Assembly: GCF_003576315.1 (NCBI RefSeq) | Contig: NZ_QWFZ01000012.1 | Coordinates: 1 to 62,482, forward strand | Reading direction: 5' to 3' | DNA: 62,482 bases | DNA from: Henriciella mobilis | Lineage (GTDB): Bacteria; Pseudomonadota; Alphaproteobacteria; Caulobacterales; Hyphomonadaceae | Part shown: one piece after another, positions 37,148 to 46,254 of the stretch | Layout of the letters: every line of letters begins with the position of its first letter | Numbering within the stretch: position 1 is the first letter of the stretch | Notes under the pieces: generated by a model | Database searches by the model: none | The model's input: the letters and a program-made list of their open reading frames with translations, nothing else | What the model was told of the DNA's origin: nothing | Position numbers and translations under genes: made by a program

Positions 37148-37990
37148 CTAGGCTTGTGCGGTGACAATCCAGACGGCGGCATCCAGTCTGACATGGCCGT
37201 CAGTATCCGCTTTCGCCGCCAGTGCCGAGCGCACGACTTGGAACACCTTGTCGGAATCGAGCTCCTTCTCGGCGATCAGTCTGGCGGCCGGTCCCATCCG
37301 GACCGCAAAGGCAGCGGCCTCGTCCACCGTATCGCCCGGCAGCCGCATCTTCCCGGTCCAGGATGCGGCCGTGGCATCTTTCCACCCAGCACCACTCAGC
37401 AGGCCCACTGTGCGATCAGCATCCTCGAATGCGAATGGCCCGGGCGCACCCGGCTCAGGCCGGGTTGGCGCTTCATCGGTCAGCGACAGCGCAGCCTTGA
37501 GCGGCTCGACTGCCCAGTCATTCCTGGAAAGGGGCTGCCAGCAGACGAAGGCCAGCCGCCCATCTGGAGCCATCTGTGCCCGCAAATTGGCAAAGGCGGC
37601 CTGAGGGTCAGCAAAGAACATCACGCCGAAGCGGGAGATGAGCCGGTCGAACTTGCCGTCCGCCTGCCAGACCGAAGCGTCGGCCTGGATGAATTCGGCA
37701 TCGCTGCGGCCTTCGGCGCGTTTGCGGGCGAGCGCGAGCATCGGCCCTGATACGTCGACACCCGTTACATGCCCGGCGCCAGCTGCGAGCGCGGCCCGGC
37801 TGAGTGCCCCGGAGCCGCATCCAACATCGAGGACACGCTGCCCCGAGGCAATCTGCGCCGCACTGAGGACGATGTCGATGTAAGGCGACAGCATCGCATC
37901 GAGACGGTCAGCCTGAGCGGCCCAGTTCTCACCGGCTTTGCCATTCCAGTATTCGATCTGGTCGGCATTGCTGGCGTTCTGTCGCGTCAT
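37148..37990 (-). CDS. class I SAM-dependent methyltransferase in the ast operon
   Basis: The 280-residue protein has a UbiE-like SAM-binding fold. VLDVGCGSGALSRAAL is motif I, GVDVSGPMLALAR motif II and FIQADASVW motif III. The N-terminus NADQIEYWNGKAGENWA is found in a large family of small-molecule methyltransferases. It starts at the ATG at 37990, which overlaps the astD stop in an ATGA; a longer frame to 38059 would lie within astD. No methylation step is known in the AST pathway, so its role there is unexplained. Confidence 0.88.
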   Translation of the reverse strand: MTRQNASNADQIEYWNGKAGENWAAQADRLDAMLSPYIDIVLSAAQIASGQRVLDVGCGSGALSRAALAAGAGHVTGVDVSGPMLALARKRAEGRSDAEFIQADASVWQADGKFDRLISRFGVMFFADPQAAFANLRAQMAPDGRLAFVCWQPLSRNDWAVEPLKAALSLTDEAPTRPEPGAPGPFAFEDADRTVGLLSGAGWKDATAASWTGKMRLPGDTVDEAAAFAVRMGPAARLIAEKELDSDKVFQVVRSALAAKADTDGHVRLDAAVWIVTAQA

Positions 37991-39441
37991 TTCGGAAATC
38001 CTTTTGCTTCCAGCCGCTCGGCCTTGTCGGAGACCTGGCTTGCCTGCGGCCAGGCACAATAATCGGCGGCATAGTAGGCGCCGGGCCTTGAGTTGCCCGA
38101 CAGGCCCGGACCGCCAAATGGCATATTGCCCGCCGCGCCCACGGTCGGCCGGTTCCGGTTCAGGATGCCCGCACGCATTTCGTTGTGCACCTTCAACCAG
38201 AGCGCATCATCATCACTCACAAGGCCGCCCGAGAGGCCGAACCGGGTGTCATTGGCCATGGCCAGCGCGGTGTCGAAATCCTTCACGCGGGTGACCTGGA
38301 CCAGCGGTCCGAACAGCTCTTCATCCGGAATGCTTGAGGCATCAGTGACATCAATGACGCCAGCGGTAACGAAGCCCCCGCCGCGGTCCATCCGCTTGAG
38401 CCGGCGCAACGGCTTGCCGCCAGCCTTGGACAGCATGGTCTGGAAGTCGACAGCCGCCTCAACCGCCTTTTCGGAGACGAGCGGCCCCATGAAGACATCG
38501 TCTTCATTCCATGCCCCGATCTTGAGACCGCGGGCCCGCTCGACCAGCGCATCAATCACTTTTCCACCGAAACCATTGTCCGGCACGAAGATGCGGCGCG
38601 CGCAGGTGCAGCGCTGGCCCGTCGTCAGATAGGCAGACTGGGCGGCAATGTCGGCAGCGGCATCGACATCTGCCGGATCCCAGACAATCAGCGGATTGTT
38701 CCCGCCCATTTCGAGCGCGAGGATGACATCTGGCCGACCCGCAAAGTGACGGTGAAAGGCTGTTCCGGTTCCGGCGGAGCCGGTAAAGAGCAGCCCGTTG
38801 ATATCCGCTTCGAGCAGCGCTGCCCCGGTATGGCGCCCACCATGGACAACGTTCACAACGCCGGGCGGCAGACCAGCAGCCTCGAAACATTCGACCATGA
38901 TCTCGGCAACGGCCGGCGCCAACTCAGAGGGTTTGAATACGCAGGTATTGCCCGCCAGGAGCGCCGGGACGATGTGCCCATTGGGAAGGTGGCCCGGAAA
39001 GTTGAACGGGCCGAAGACAGCCATCACGCCATGCGGACGATGGGTCAGGTGCGCTGAGCCGAACGCCGTGTCGCCGGATTTGCCGCCAGCGCGCTCAACC
39101 TGCGCCTGGATGGACACCGCGATCTTGCCTTTCATCGCTGCGGCCTCGCCGAGCGAATCCCATTTCACCTTCCCCATATCGCGGCTGATCGCTTCGGATA
39201 TTCGTTCCGCCCGCGCGCCGACCTCCTCAGCATACACTTCGAGGATCCGGGTCCGGTCATGCTGTGGCATGTGGCGCCAGGACTTGCCGGCCTCACGGGC
39301 ATTCTCGACGGCCTGATTGACCTGCGCCGCGCTCGCCGCCTGGCCTTCCCAGCTTGTGTCTCCCGTGGCCGGGCAGGTCTTCTCGAACCAGTCTCCGTCG
39401 CCTGCGGCCCATTTTCCTGCGATGTAGGCGCCCTTCGCCAT
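37987..39441 (-). CDS. astD: N-succinylglutamate 5-semialdehyde dehydrogenase
   Basis: The 484-residue NAD-dependent aldehyde dehydrogenase oxidises succinylglutamate semialdehyde to succinylglutamate. The nucleotide-binding GSAGTGTAFHRHF, the general base in LEMGGNNPLIVW and the catalytic cysteine in TTGQRCTCARR are all present. FGPFNFPGHLPNGHIVPALLAGN is typical of AstD. It follows astA by three bases and is coupled to the downstream methyltransferase. Confidence 0.97.
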   Translation of the reverse strand: MAKGAYIAGKWAAGDGDWFEKTCPATGDTSWEGQAASAAQVNQAVENAREAGKSWRHMPQHDRTRILEVYAEEVGARAERISEAISRDMGKVKWDSLGEAAAMKGKIAVSIQAQVERAGGKSGDTAFGSAHLTHRPHGVMAVFGPFNFPGHLPNGHIVPALLAGNTCVFKPSELAPAVAEIMVECFEAAGLPPGVVNVVHGGRHTGAALLEADINGLLFTGSAGTGTAFHRHFAGRPDVILALEMGGNNPLIVWDPADVDAAADIAAQSAYLTTGQRCTCARRIFVPDNGFGGKVIDALVERARGLKIGAWNEDDVFMGPLVSEKAVEAAVDFQTMLSKAGGKPLRRLKRMDRGGGFVTAGVIDVTDASSIPDEELFGPLVQVTRVKDFDTALAMANDTRFGLSGGLVSDDDALWLKVHNEMRAGILNRNRPTVGAAGNMPFGGPGLSGNSRPGAYYAADYCAWPQASQVSDKAERLEAKGFPK

Positions 39442-39444
39442 CGA

Positions 39445-40467
39445 TCAGCTCCTCAACCAGATTCTTGCCGTGTCACCCGGTGACAGTTTCAGGCGGTCGA
39501 GCACATCCGGCGACGTCACGAAGACGGCGCCATCGCGTAGCTCGCCATCCGCCATGGTGACGCGGATGTCGGAGGCCTTGTCGTTCGATACAAGCCCGCT
39601 TGCAGTATTGGCCTCACCGACCTGCAGGGTCACAAGGCGGCTTTCCCGGATCGTCCGGATAAGGCTGCGCGGTGCCGCCACCAGCGGACCGCCATCGAAA
39701 ATATCGACCGTGCGCTCGAACCGGAAGCCTTCCCATTCAAGCAGTTTCAGCGCACCCACACCATCCGCATGCACCCGGCCAATCACCTCGCGCGCTTCCG
39801 GCGGCAGGAGATCCACATAAATCGGGTATTTCGGCATCAGGTCGAGGATGAACTGGTTGTCCGTGGTCGCCGACAGGATGTCTGCTTCGGTGAATTCCAT
39901 GCGGAAGAAGTGCGCGCCCATCGCGTCCCAGAACGGGGTCCGTCCCTCTGGATCGACGACGCCGCGAAGCTCGGCCAGAACCATATCGCCAAAGCGCTCT
40001 GGCCCAGCAGCCATGAGCAGGTAGCGGGACTGCGCCAGCAGCCGCCCTGCCCCACCGCCCCGATGGGCCTTGCGCAGGAAAAGCGTACCGACTTCGGTGT
40101 AGCCGACGAACTCGTTCGTCAACACCAGCGCGTCCATGTCAAAGCGCCGGTCAGCGGCCTGGCTCGCCTGGGCTATTGTGATCACGCGATAATTAAAGAA
40201 AGGCTGGTCGATGCCGACACCTGCCTTGACGGCACTGCAGCCGCCAACCTCGCCGGTCTCGTGATCGACCATCATCATGAGGTACTTGCCGTATTGCGGC
40301 TGCGGAAGCTTGCCGGCAAAAGCCTTCTCTGACTTTTCAAGCCGTTCGCGGATGATCGGCTCGTGCACGGGCAAGCTGGTAAAACCGGGGCCTGACTCCT
40401 CGGCCAATTGCATCAGAATGTCGAAATCGTCCAGCCGCGCCGGACGCATGACATAGGACGAACTCAT
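39445..40467 (-). CDS. astA: arginine N-succinyltransferase
   Basis: The 340-residue AstA transfers a succinyl group from succinyl-CoA to arginine, the first step of the AST pathway. It has the GNAT-related fold with YVMRPARLDDFDIL and conserved FVGYTEVGTLFL, LRKAHRGGGAGRLL, FWDAMGAHFFRMEFTEAD. It overlaps the M20 hydrolase gene by four bases. A second AstA-like subunit gene is not present. Confidence 0.97.
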   Translation of the reverse strand: MSSSYVMRPARLDDFDILMQLAEESGPGFTSLPVHEPIIRERLEKSEKAFAGKLPQPQYGKYLMMMVDHETGEVGGCSAVKAGVGIDQPFFNYRVITIAQASQAADRRFDMDALVLTNEFVGYTEVGTLFLRKAHRGGGAGRLLAQSRYLLMAAGPERFGDMVLAELRGVVDPEGRTPFWDAMGAHFFRMEFTEADILSATTDNQFILDLMPKYPIYVDLLPPEAREVIGRVHADGVGALKLLEWEGFRFERTVDIFDGGPLVAAPRSLIRTIRESRLVTLQVGEANTASGLVSNDKASDIRVTMADGELRDGAVFVTSPDVLDRLKLSPGDTARIWLRS

Positions 40468-41735
40468 TCCATCAGAGCCTTGATTTTTCTGGCGTCAATA
40501 CGCCCATCCGCCAGGCGGTTCAGCAACAGCCCTGAAAGGCTTGCACGCTGGACGAAGCTCGACATGACGACATATTCCTCATTTGAATGGATGCGCCCGC
40601 CCATCACGCCCAGCGTATCCACATTGGGAACACCGGCTGCGAAGATGTTGTTTCCCTCACAGACGCCGCCCGTGTCGACGAATTCCAGCGCAAGGTCAAT
40701 CGCGCGACCGGTTTCGGCAACGGCCGTGAAGAGCGCCTGCTGTGCCTCGTTGCGCGGCTTTGGCGGGCGGTAGAAACCGCCATGCAGGTGGCCTGAAATC
40801 CCGTCGCGCGCCTTGGCCTCTCGGAAGATGCGCTCGACTTCCCAGGTCGCCCACTGCGCTGCGTCGGCGTCCGGTGCGCGGGCCCCGAACCGGACGATGG
40901 CGAGATCGGGCACGATGTTGACCGGCCCGCCACCCTCGATCGCCCCGACATTGAACGACACGCCTTCGCGGCGATTGTTCAGCGCTTCGAGATCGACGAC
41001 CATGTGCGCGGCCGCCTCGATGGCGCTGCGCCCTTCCTCTTTCGCCCGGCCCGCATGTGAGGAGCGGCCATGCAGGACCACATCAAACACGGCCGAGCCT
41101 TTGCGCCCACCGGACATGGCGCCCGTTTCCATGCACGGTTCATAGGTCATCCCGATCATCGCACCGGACTGGGCGGCCTGTTTCAGGACAGGCGCGCTGG
41201 CAAAATTGCCGATCTCCTCGTCAGGGGAGATGACGATCTGATAGCCCAGCTTGTCCTTGAGCGGCCCTGCCTCGAACGCTTCCAGCGCGCCGAGCATGAT
41301 CGAGAGACCACCTTTCATGTCAGCGAGGCCCGGCCCGTTCAGCCGACCGTCACCGAGATCCTTGATGTCGGTAAAAGTACCCTCGGGAAAGACCGTATCA
41401 TAATGCCCGCTCATGATAACCTGGACCGGCGCATCCGGACGCGATGAAACGCGGATGATCGGCCCGGTCTCGAAATCCTCGGCCTCGCCCTTGGCGTTGA
41501 CTTTCTCAAAAGGCTGCGAGGCATCCAGCTTGATGTCGGCATCGAGCGCGGAAAAGGCATCGGCAAGCTTCGGCGCTAGCGCATCGAGCCCGGCGCGATT
41601 CCAGCTTCCTGTGTTAATCCGCGCCCAGTCCAGTGTTCGCGACTGCATGCGTTCTTCGGCATCAGCGATCCGCTCGCAGATGGCCTCGTCTTCAGAGGTC
41701 TTGAGTGTCAGGTCTGCCATGTCTCTTGGTTTCAT
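40464..41735 (-). CDS. M20-family hydrolase of the ast operon
   Basis: The 423-residue zinc peptidase-like enzyme has the M20 pattern: MSGHYDTVFP (His-x-Asp), GPGLADMKGG (bridging Asp), SPDEEIGN (catalytic Glu-Glu), a dimerisation domain with RSSHAGRAKEEGRSA, and a late HSNEEYV histidine. It is the first gene of the operon and co-translated with astA. Normal AST clusters end with AstE, an M14-type succinylglutamate desuccinylase, which is absent here; this hydrolase could do the same deacylation, but that is inference. The ATG at 41735 has AGGAA upstream; 41720 is an alternative start. Confidence 0.88.
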   Translation of the reverse strand: MKPRDMADLTLKTSEDEAICERIADAEERMQSRTLDWARINTGSWNRAGLDALAPKLADAFSALDADIKLDASQPFEKVNAKGEAEDFETGPIIRVSSRPDAPVQVIMSGHYDTVFPEGTFTDIKDLGDGRLNGPGLADMKGGLSIMLGALEAFEAGPLKDKLGYQIVISPDEEIGNFASAPVLKQAAQSGAMIGMTYEPCMETGAMSGGRKGSAVFDVVLHGRSSHAGRAKEEGRSAIEAAAHMVVDLEALNNRREGVSFNVGAIEGGGPVNIVPDLAIVRFGARAPDADAAQWATWEVERIFREAKARDGISGHLHGGFYRPPKPRNEAQQALFTAVAETGRAIDLALEFVDTGGVCEGNNIFAAGVPNVDTLGVMGGRIHSNEEYVVMSSFVQRASLSGLLLNRLADGRIDARKIKALME

Positions 41736-41856
41736 GGGAATTGTGTTCCTGCAAGCCCGCCTCACGAGTTTGACGCACCTATTTTCAGAGCCATGTACCA
41801 TATCGACTCGAACGTTCCGTTTTGCCATGAGGGCCGGGACATTCAGGAGATTTGAA

Positions 41857-42618
41857 ATGATGATTCGCAGCACAGCGACCCTCGCACTGTGCCTTTCGGG
41901 TAGCGCCCTGGTTGCGTCGGCCCAGGATGGCTGGTCCGGTGAAGGCTCTTTCAGCGCCGGTTATACCACAGGCAACACCGAAACCACCGACCTTGGCCTC
42001 GCCGTAAAGCTCGACCGCGAAGCCGGCTTGTGGACCTATTCGGCGGAGGCGGCGGCCGATTATGGCGAGACCGACGAAGTCGAAACGAAGAATCGCTGGT
42101 TTCTCGCCGGCGAGATCGACCGCCAGCTGGGCGACCGTCTGTTCGGCTTTGTCCGCTCCTCCTATGAAAGCGACGAGTTTTCCGGTTTCGATTCGCGTCT
42201 GTTCGTCGGCGGCGGTCTCGGCTACGAGATCCTGGACGGCGAGAAGACGACCTGGTCTGTCCAAGGCGGCCCGGGCCTGAAAATCGATGAAGTGAAGGAA
42301 ACCACCGTCACTGTGAACGGCACACCAGTCACGACGCCGGCGTCGACCGAAGAATCCTTCTCGCTCGTCGGCGGCTCGGAATTCAGGCACCAGTTCAACG
42401 ATTCAGTGCGCTTTTCCAACGATACCGATATCCTCTACGCTGAGGAGTCAACGCAGATCGGCAACGTCTCGGCGCTGACCGCATCGCTGACGAATACGCT
42501 GTCGGCCCGCTTTTCCTTTGAGGTTCGCCACGACACGAACCCGCCGCCCGGTTTCGAGGCGACCGACACCGTAACGCGTGCATCGGTCGTCTACACATTC
42601 GGCAAGAAGGACGGCTAG
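41857..42618 (+). CDS. DUF481 outer-membrane beta-barrel protein
   Basis: The 253-residue protein has a signal peptide (MIRSTATLALCLSGSALVASA, cut before QDGWSG). Alternating-hydrophobicity strands follow (GSFSAGYTTGNTETTDLGLAVKL, ASVVYTFG at the end), typical of DUF481 outer-membrane barrels. AGGAGA lies 7 bases before the ATG. The gene is divergent from the ast operon and convergent with the lyase gene, sharing CTAG. Its function is unknown; salt-induced or transport roles have been suggested for relatives. Confidence 0.9.
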   Translation: MMIRSTATLALCLSGSALVASAQDGWSGEGSFSAGYTTGNTETTDLGLAVKLDREAGLWTYSAEAAADYGETDEVETKNRWFLAGEIDRQLGDRLFGFVRSSYESDEFSGFDSRLFVGGGLGYEILDGEKTTWSVQGGPGLKIDEVKETTVTVNGTPVTTPASTEESFSLVGGSEFRHQFNDSVRFSNDTDILYAEESTQIGNVSALTASLTNTLSARFSFEVRHDTNPPPGFEATDTVTRASVVYTFGKKDG

Positions 42619-43904
42619 ACCTTTTCAAGGGCCTGTTCGAGATCGACGAGCAGGTCCTCAGCTGCCTCAATGCCGACAGAGAACCGGATAAGGCCATCGG
42701 TGAAACCGATCCGCTTACGGATCTCCTCGTCAACACCTGAATGGGTTGTCGAGCCGGGATGGCACATCAGGCTTTCCGTGCCGCCCAGAGAAACCGCGAG
42801 CTTGATGAGCTGAAGGTTGTCGAGCATCCGGAAGGCGGCGTCCTTTCCGCCCTTCACATCGAACGAGAAGGTCGAGCCGGCAGCCTCACACTGCTCGTCA
42901 TAGACCTTGCGCTGGGGGTCGTCCGCTTCGAGAAAGGCCGGATACATGACCTTTCCGATCTTCGAATGGTCGCGCAGGAATTCCGCGCAGATCCTTGCAT
43001 TGTCGAAGGCCTTCTCCATCCGGAGACGAACCGTTTCCAGCGACCGCGTCACCAGCCAGCAGGTATGGGCGTCAAGCGTTGTACCGAGATAGTTACGCAC
43101 GCGGCGGATCTTGGCGATGACATCTTCATTGCCAATGGCCGCCCCTGCCACGAGGTCAGAATGACCACCGATGTATTTTGTGAGCGAATACAGCGCGAGG
43201 TCTGCCCCATGCTTGAGCGGCACATGACCGATCGGCCCCATCATCGTATTGTCGCACATGATGATCGGGCGATGGCCGGTCTCCTTCTCGATCGTATCGG
43301 CAACGCGCGCACAGGCTTCGATGTCGACCAGGGCACAGGTGGGATTGGCCGGCGACTCGGTGAAGATGACGCTGAGCGGGCCGGACTTCGCGGCTTCGCG
43401 CGCCTTTGCCAGGATTTGCTCTTCGGTAGCCCAGGCATCCATTTCGAACGGGGTAACACCGAAGTCGGGCATGAAAGTCCGCATGAAAACTTCCGTGCCG
43501 CCATAAAGCGGGCTGGAGTGCAGAATGCTCGTCCCTGCACCGGCACAGGCCAACAGTGCTGTCGTGATCGCGCCCATGCCGGACGAGAAGACAAGCGCGT
43601 GGTCGCCCGCATCATAGAGCGTCAACCGGTCTTCAAGCACCTCCATGTTGGGGTTGTTGAAACGGGTATAGATCAGGTCCGCCTCTTCAGGATCGCCCTC
43701 CTCCTGCTTGCCAGCAAGGCGCCTGAAGAGCGCCTCTCCATCGCGGGCGGATTTGAAGACGAAGGTCGAGGTCATGAAGATTGGCGGCTTGATCGACCCT
43801 TCCGACATGGCCGGGTCGAACCCGTACCCCATGACGAGGGATTCCGGCTTGAGGACGTGATCGCCAATCTTGCGCTTGCGATAGGGCTTGCTCGGCTTGC
43901 TCAT
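42615..43904 (-). CDS. cystathionine gamma-synthase family PLP enzyme (methionine gamma-lyase-like)
   Basis: The 429-residue Cys/Met-metabolism PLP enzyme has the Schiff-base lysine in YSLTKYIGGHSD and substrate-phosphate sites YTRFNNPN and SSGMGAITTALL. GGTESLMCHPGSTTHS is typical of the family. The approximately 25-residue N-terminal extension (YRKRKIGDHVLKPESLVMGYG) occurs in a subgroup often annotated as methionine gamma-lyase. Reaction choice (lyase or synthase) cannot be fixed. A near-perfect 18-base palindrome lies upstream and may be its operator. Confidence 0.9.
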   Translation of the reverse strand: MSKPSKPYRKRKIGDHVLKPESLVMGYGFDPAMSEGSIKPPIFMTSTFVFKSARDGEALFRRLAGKQEEGDPEEADLIYTRFNNPNMEVLEDRLTLYDAGDHALVFSSGMGAITTALLACAGAGTSILHSSPLYGGTEVFMRTFMPDFGVTPFEMDAWATEEQILAKAREAAKSGPLSVIFTESPANPTCALVDIEACARVADTIEKETGHRPIIMCDNTMMGPIGHVPLKHGADLALYSLTKYIGGHSDLVAGAAIGNEDVIAKIRRVRNYLGTTLDAHTCWLVTRSLETVRLRMEKAFDNARICAEFLRDHSKIGKVMYPAFLEADDPQRKVYDEQCEAAGSTFSFDVKGGKDAAFRMLDNLQLIKLAVSLGGTESLMCHPGSTTHSGVDEEIRKRIGFTDGLIRFSVGIEAAEDLLVDLEQALEKV

Positions 43905-43924
43905 GTCAGGATCCTTCTTTTAAT

Positions 43925-43942
43925 TGGTTTCAAATGAAACCA
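43925..43942. promoter_or_regulatory. palindromic operator candidate upstream of the Cys/Met PLP enzyme
   Basis: TGGTTTC and GAAACCA form 7-base arms around AAAT. The site lies about 20 bases before the start codon of the PLP enzyme gene, where a repressor could block initiation. No regulator gene is next to it. The binding protein is unknown. Confidence 0.5.
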
Positions 43943-43983
43943 TTTGCGCGAGCGAAGCAACCTTGTGCCGCTTGCCGTGCATG

Positions 43984-44011
43984 AAAAAACCCCGGCCAAG
44001 CGACCGGGGTT
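43984..44011 (-). terminator. rho-independent terminator of the TonB/TPR operon
   Basis: An 8-bp stem (AACCCCGG/CCGGGGTT) around an 8-base loop is followed on the minus strand by six T residues. It lies just past the TPR gene stop at 44043. Confidence 0.9.
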
Positions 44012-44042
44012 CCTTCGAATTGAATACTTCTGGAAGGGTTGC

Positions 44043-45434
44043 CTAGCTGTTGCCAAGCGCCTTGACCGCTTCCTGAGCGTCTTTCAGGCGCTGCTCCACC
44101 GTGTTGCAGGCTTCCGGCAGGCCTTCGTCGCCAAGAACCGAAAGTCGATCACAACGCTCTTTCTCGTTCTTGGTATCCTGTACGAGGCTCTCGGCCTCGA
44201 ACCGCACAAGCGCTGCTTCCGTGCGCTCTTCGGAATCCATGAACTGGAGCCAGCCGCGGCCGCCACGATTATTGGCATTGCGGAAAGCCTCGCGGGCGCC
44301 ATCACGGTCGCCGCGCTCATAGCGGGATTGGCCGATCAGGACCCAGACCAGGCCACGATCCTTCACACCGCCAGCGTTCAGGGCCTTGACCATGGCATCT
44401 TCGGTCTTCTCCCAGTTCTGGAGCTCGGCATAGGAGCGGCCAAGACGCTCATACATGGCGCCGCTGTCGTTCATGCGGGCCGCTTCCTCGATGACCGGGA
44501 TCGCCTTGTCGAATTCGCGGGCCACCTGATAGAGGTTCGCCAGTAGCTCCATCCGGTCATAAGTCTTGGAAATACGTCCGGCGTTCATCTCTTTCTCGAG
44601 AACGCGAGCAGCGTGATATGGCACGTTGAACCGGTTATAGAAGTTCACGACGCGCATCAGCTCATCTTCCTTCTGCAGGATACCACCAAGATACATCGCC
44701 TTCTGGACCTCGAACGCCTTGCGCTCTTCATTGGCCTGGAAGTAGTCACCTGCAATCGCATCCCAGAGACGGCGCTCGTTGGGATTCTTGGCGAGCAGCT
44801 GTTCGAGCAGAGCGGCCTTCTTGGCGCGCTGACCGGTCGCATCATAGAGATAGATCAGGAAGTCATACACTTCGCGTTCCGCATTCGATCCGTCGATCTC
44901 GAAGACGCGCTCAGCCCATTTCAGGGACTCCTGATTATTGTCCAGCTTCTGGTTCATGACAGCCAGGCGCCACATGTCATCACGGTCCGGCGTGCCACCT
45001 GCATTCATCCAGCGCTTGGAATAATCGAGCGCGCGCTGAAGATCGTTCTGGCTGAGATAGATCTGGAAAATCTGGTAATAGGTTTTCGCCTTTTCGGCTT
45101 CCGGCACATAGCCTTGGTCGATGGCTGCCTGAAGGTCGCGAGCGGCGCCGGCATAATCATTCGCCTGGATCTTGATAGCAGCGCCAAGCTTCAGGACGGC
45201 GCCCTGCTCGTAACAGTTCAGTTCCATGCTGCGCAGCTTGTTGATGTGCTGCAGCGCTGCCTGCGGATTGTCGTTCTGGAGAAGCTCGGTTTCAGCCTTG
45301 AGGTAGACTTCACCCGTCTTCGAGCTGAACTGAGTCTCTTCACAGGTCGCGTTCTGGGCCATCGCAGCCGATGCGCCGAAAACTGTCATCGCGCCGGCAA
45401 AGATCGCGCCTTTCAGGATTGGCCTAAGTCCCAT
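44043..45434 (-). CDS. periplasmic TPR protein of the TonB cluster
   Basis: The 463-residue protein has a signal peptide cut after AMAQ and then about ten tetratricopeptide-like helical pairs (AQNDYAGAARDLQAAID, YYQIFQIYLSQNDLQRALDYS, YERLGRSYAELQNWEKTEDA). AAGGAG precedes the ATG. It is the last gene of the DUF3450-ExbB-ExbD-TonB block and ends at a strong terminator. TPR proteins accompany this TonB class in other Gram-negative bacteria and may support outer-membrane transport. It is separated from the second TonB by about 190 bases. Confidence 0.88.
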   Translation of the reverse strand: MGLRPILKGAIFAGAMTVFGASAAMAQNATCEETQFSSKTGEVYLKAETELLQNDNPQAALQHINKLRSMELNCYEQGAVLKLGAAIKIQANDYAGAARDLQAAIDQGYVPEAEKAKTYYQIFQIYLSQNDLQRALDYSKRWMNAGGTPDRDDMWRLAVMNQKLDNNQESLKWAERVFEIDGSNAEREVYDFLIYLYDATGQRAKKAALLEQLLAKNPNERRLWDAIAGDYFQANEERKAFEVQKAMYLGGILQKEDELMRVVNFYNRFNVPYHAARVLEKEMNAGRISKTYDRMELLANLYQVAREFDKAIPVIEEAARMNDSGAMYERLGRSYAELQNWEKTEDAMVKALNAGGVKDRGLVWVLIGQSRYERGDRDGAREAFRNANNRGGRGWLQFMDSEERTEAALVRFEAESLVQDTKNEKERCDRLSVLGDEGLPEACNTVEQRLKDAQEAVKALGNS

Positions 45435-45627
45435 GGTGTCTCACTCCTTTCGCCGTGACGGCGGATTGTTGGCTTGGGGAGATCGCACCGGACCTGCCCC
45501 ACACTGAACTACGAATCCGCCGCGTCGTCGCTATTATTATTCACGGCGCGTCATCGCATGAAAAATCACTAATAAGATATGAGCGGTTGAGCGAGTGGCG
45601 TCAACGCTTTGCTCGCCCCGGACTGCA

Positions 45628-46254
45628 TCAATCTTCGTTCAATTCAAATTCCAGCGGATACACGACATTCTGCCGTATTTTCGGGCGTCCATCGACGATT
45701 TCTGGCACGAACTGGACCTTGCGGATCGCGCGTTCGGCCTCACCCGAAAATCCGGCATGGGTGCATTCGGCTTCGACGTCGAAGGGACGGCCCATCGTGT
45801 CGAGGCTGAAGCGCACATCGCAGCGCCCTTCTATGCCCAGCTTCGCCATCCTCTGGGGGTAAACCACGACTGGCGGCGCCAGTGGCTCGGCCACCCGCTC
45901 ACCAATGGCGACTGGCGTCACATTCAGGATATCACCCAGATTGCCTGAGATGGTCATCGGCACCGCCCCGCCGAAGTTCACATCGGGCAGGCCGACATCG
46001 GCCGCGACGCTCGCAATCGCCGGCATGGCAGGCGGAGGAACAATCCTTGTTTCCATCGGCAAGTCAGGCTCCGGCCGTGGGGGCTCTGCGTCGACTGGCG
46101 GCATGATGAAGGGACTGAGCTCGGGCTGCGGGCTCGCAGGAGGTGGTGCGAAATCGTCCCGGATCATAGCGGTCATGAACGCGAACAAGCCCCAGACGAT
46201 CCCGGCCGCAAGCGGCAAACCGACGCCGGAGCGCATGAATAGGTGATGGAACAT
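45628..46254 (-). CDS. energy transducer TonB, second copy
   Basis: The 208-residue protein has an N-terminal membrane helix (GVGLPLAAGIVWGLFAFMTAM), a proline-rich periplasmic stretch (APPPASPQPELSP, PRPEPDLPMETRIVPPPAMP) and a C-terminal TonB domain with YPQRMAKLGIEGRCDVRFSLD and a final QNVVYPLEFEL. It is a diverged tandem copy of the TonB gene just upstream, of identical length. The gene follows a strong terminator, so it probably has its own promoter within 46255-46320. It would couple inner-membrane proton flow to TonB-dependent receptors. Confidence 0.93.
   Translation of the reverse strand: MFHHLFMRSGVGLPLAAGIVWGLFAFMTAMIRDDFAPPPASPQPELSPFIMPPVDAEPPRPEPDLPMETRIVPPPAMPAIASVAADVGLPDVNFGGAVPMTISGNLGDILNVTPVAIGERVAEPLAPPVVVYPQRMAKLGIEGRCDVRFSLDTMGRPFDVEAECTHAGFSGEAERAIRKVQFVPEIVDGRPKIRQNVVYPLEFELNED

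Noticed and set aside
42741..43937. 398-codon plus-strand open frame opposite the Cys/Met PLP enzyme
   Set aside because: Shadow frame; the minus strand carries the PLP lysine and the whole family pattern.
43905..44042. SAM riboswitch before the Cys/Met enzyme
   Set aside because: The space before the gene is too short, and the only hairpin there is the terminator of the convergent-side TonB operon plus a small palindrome.
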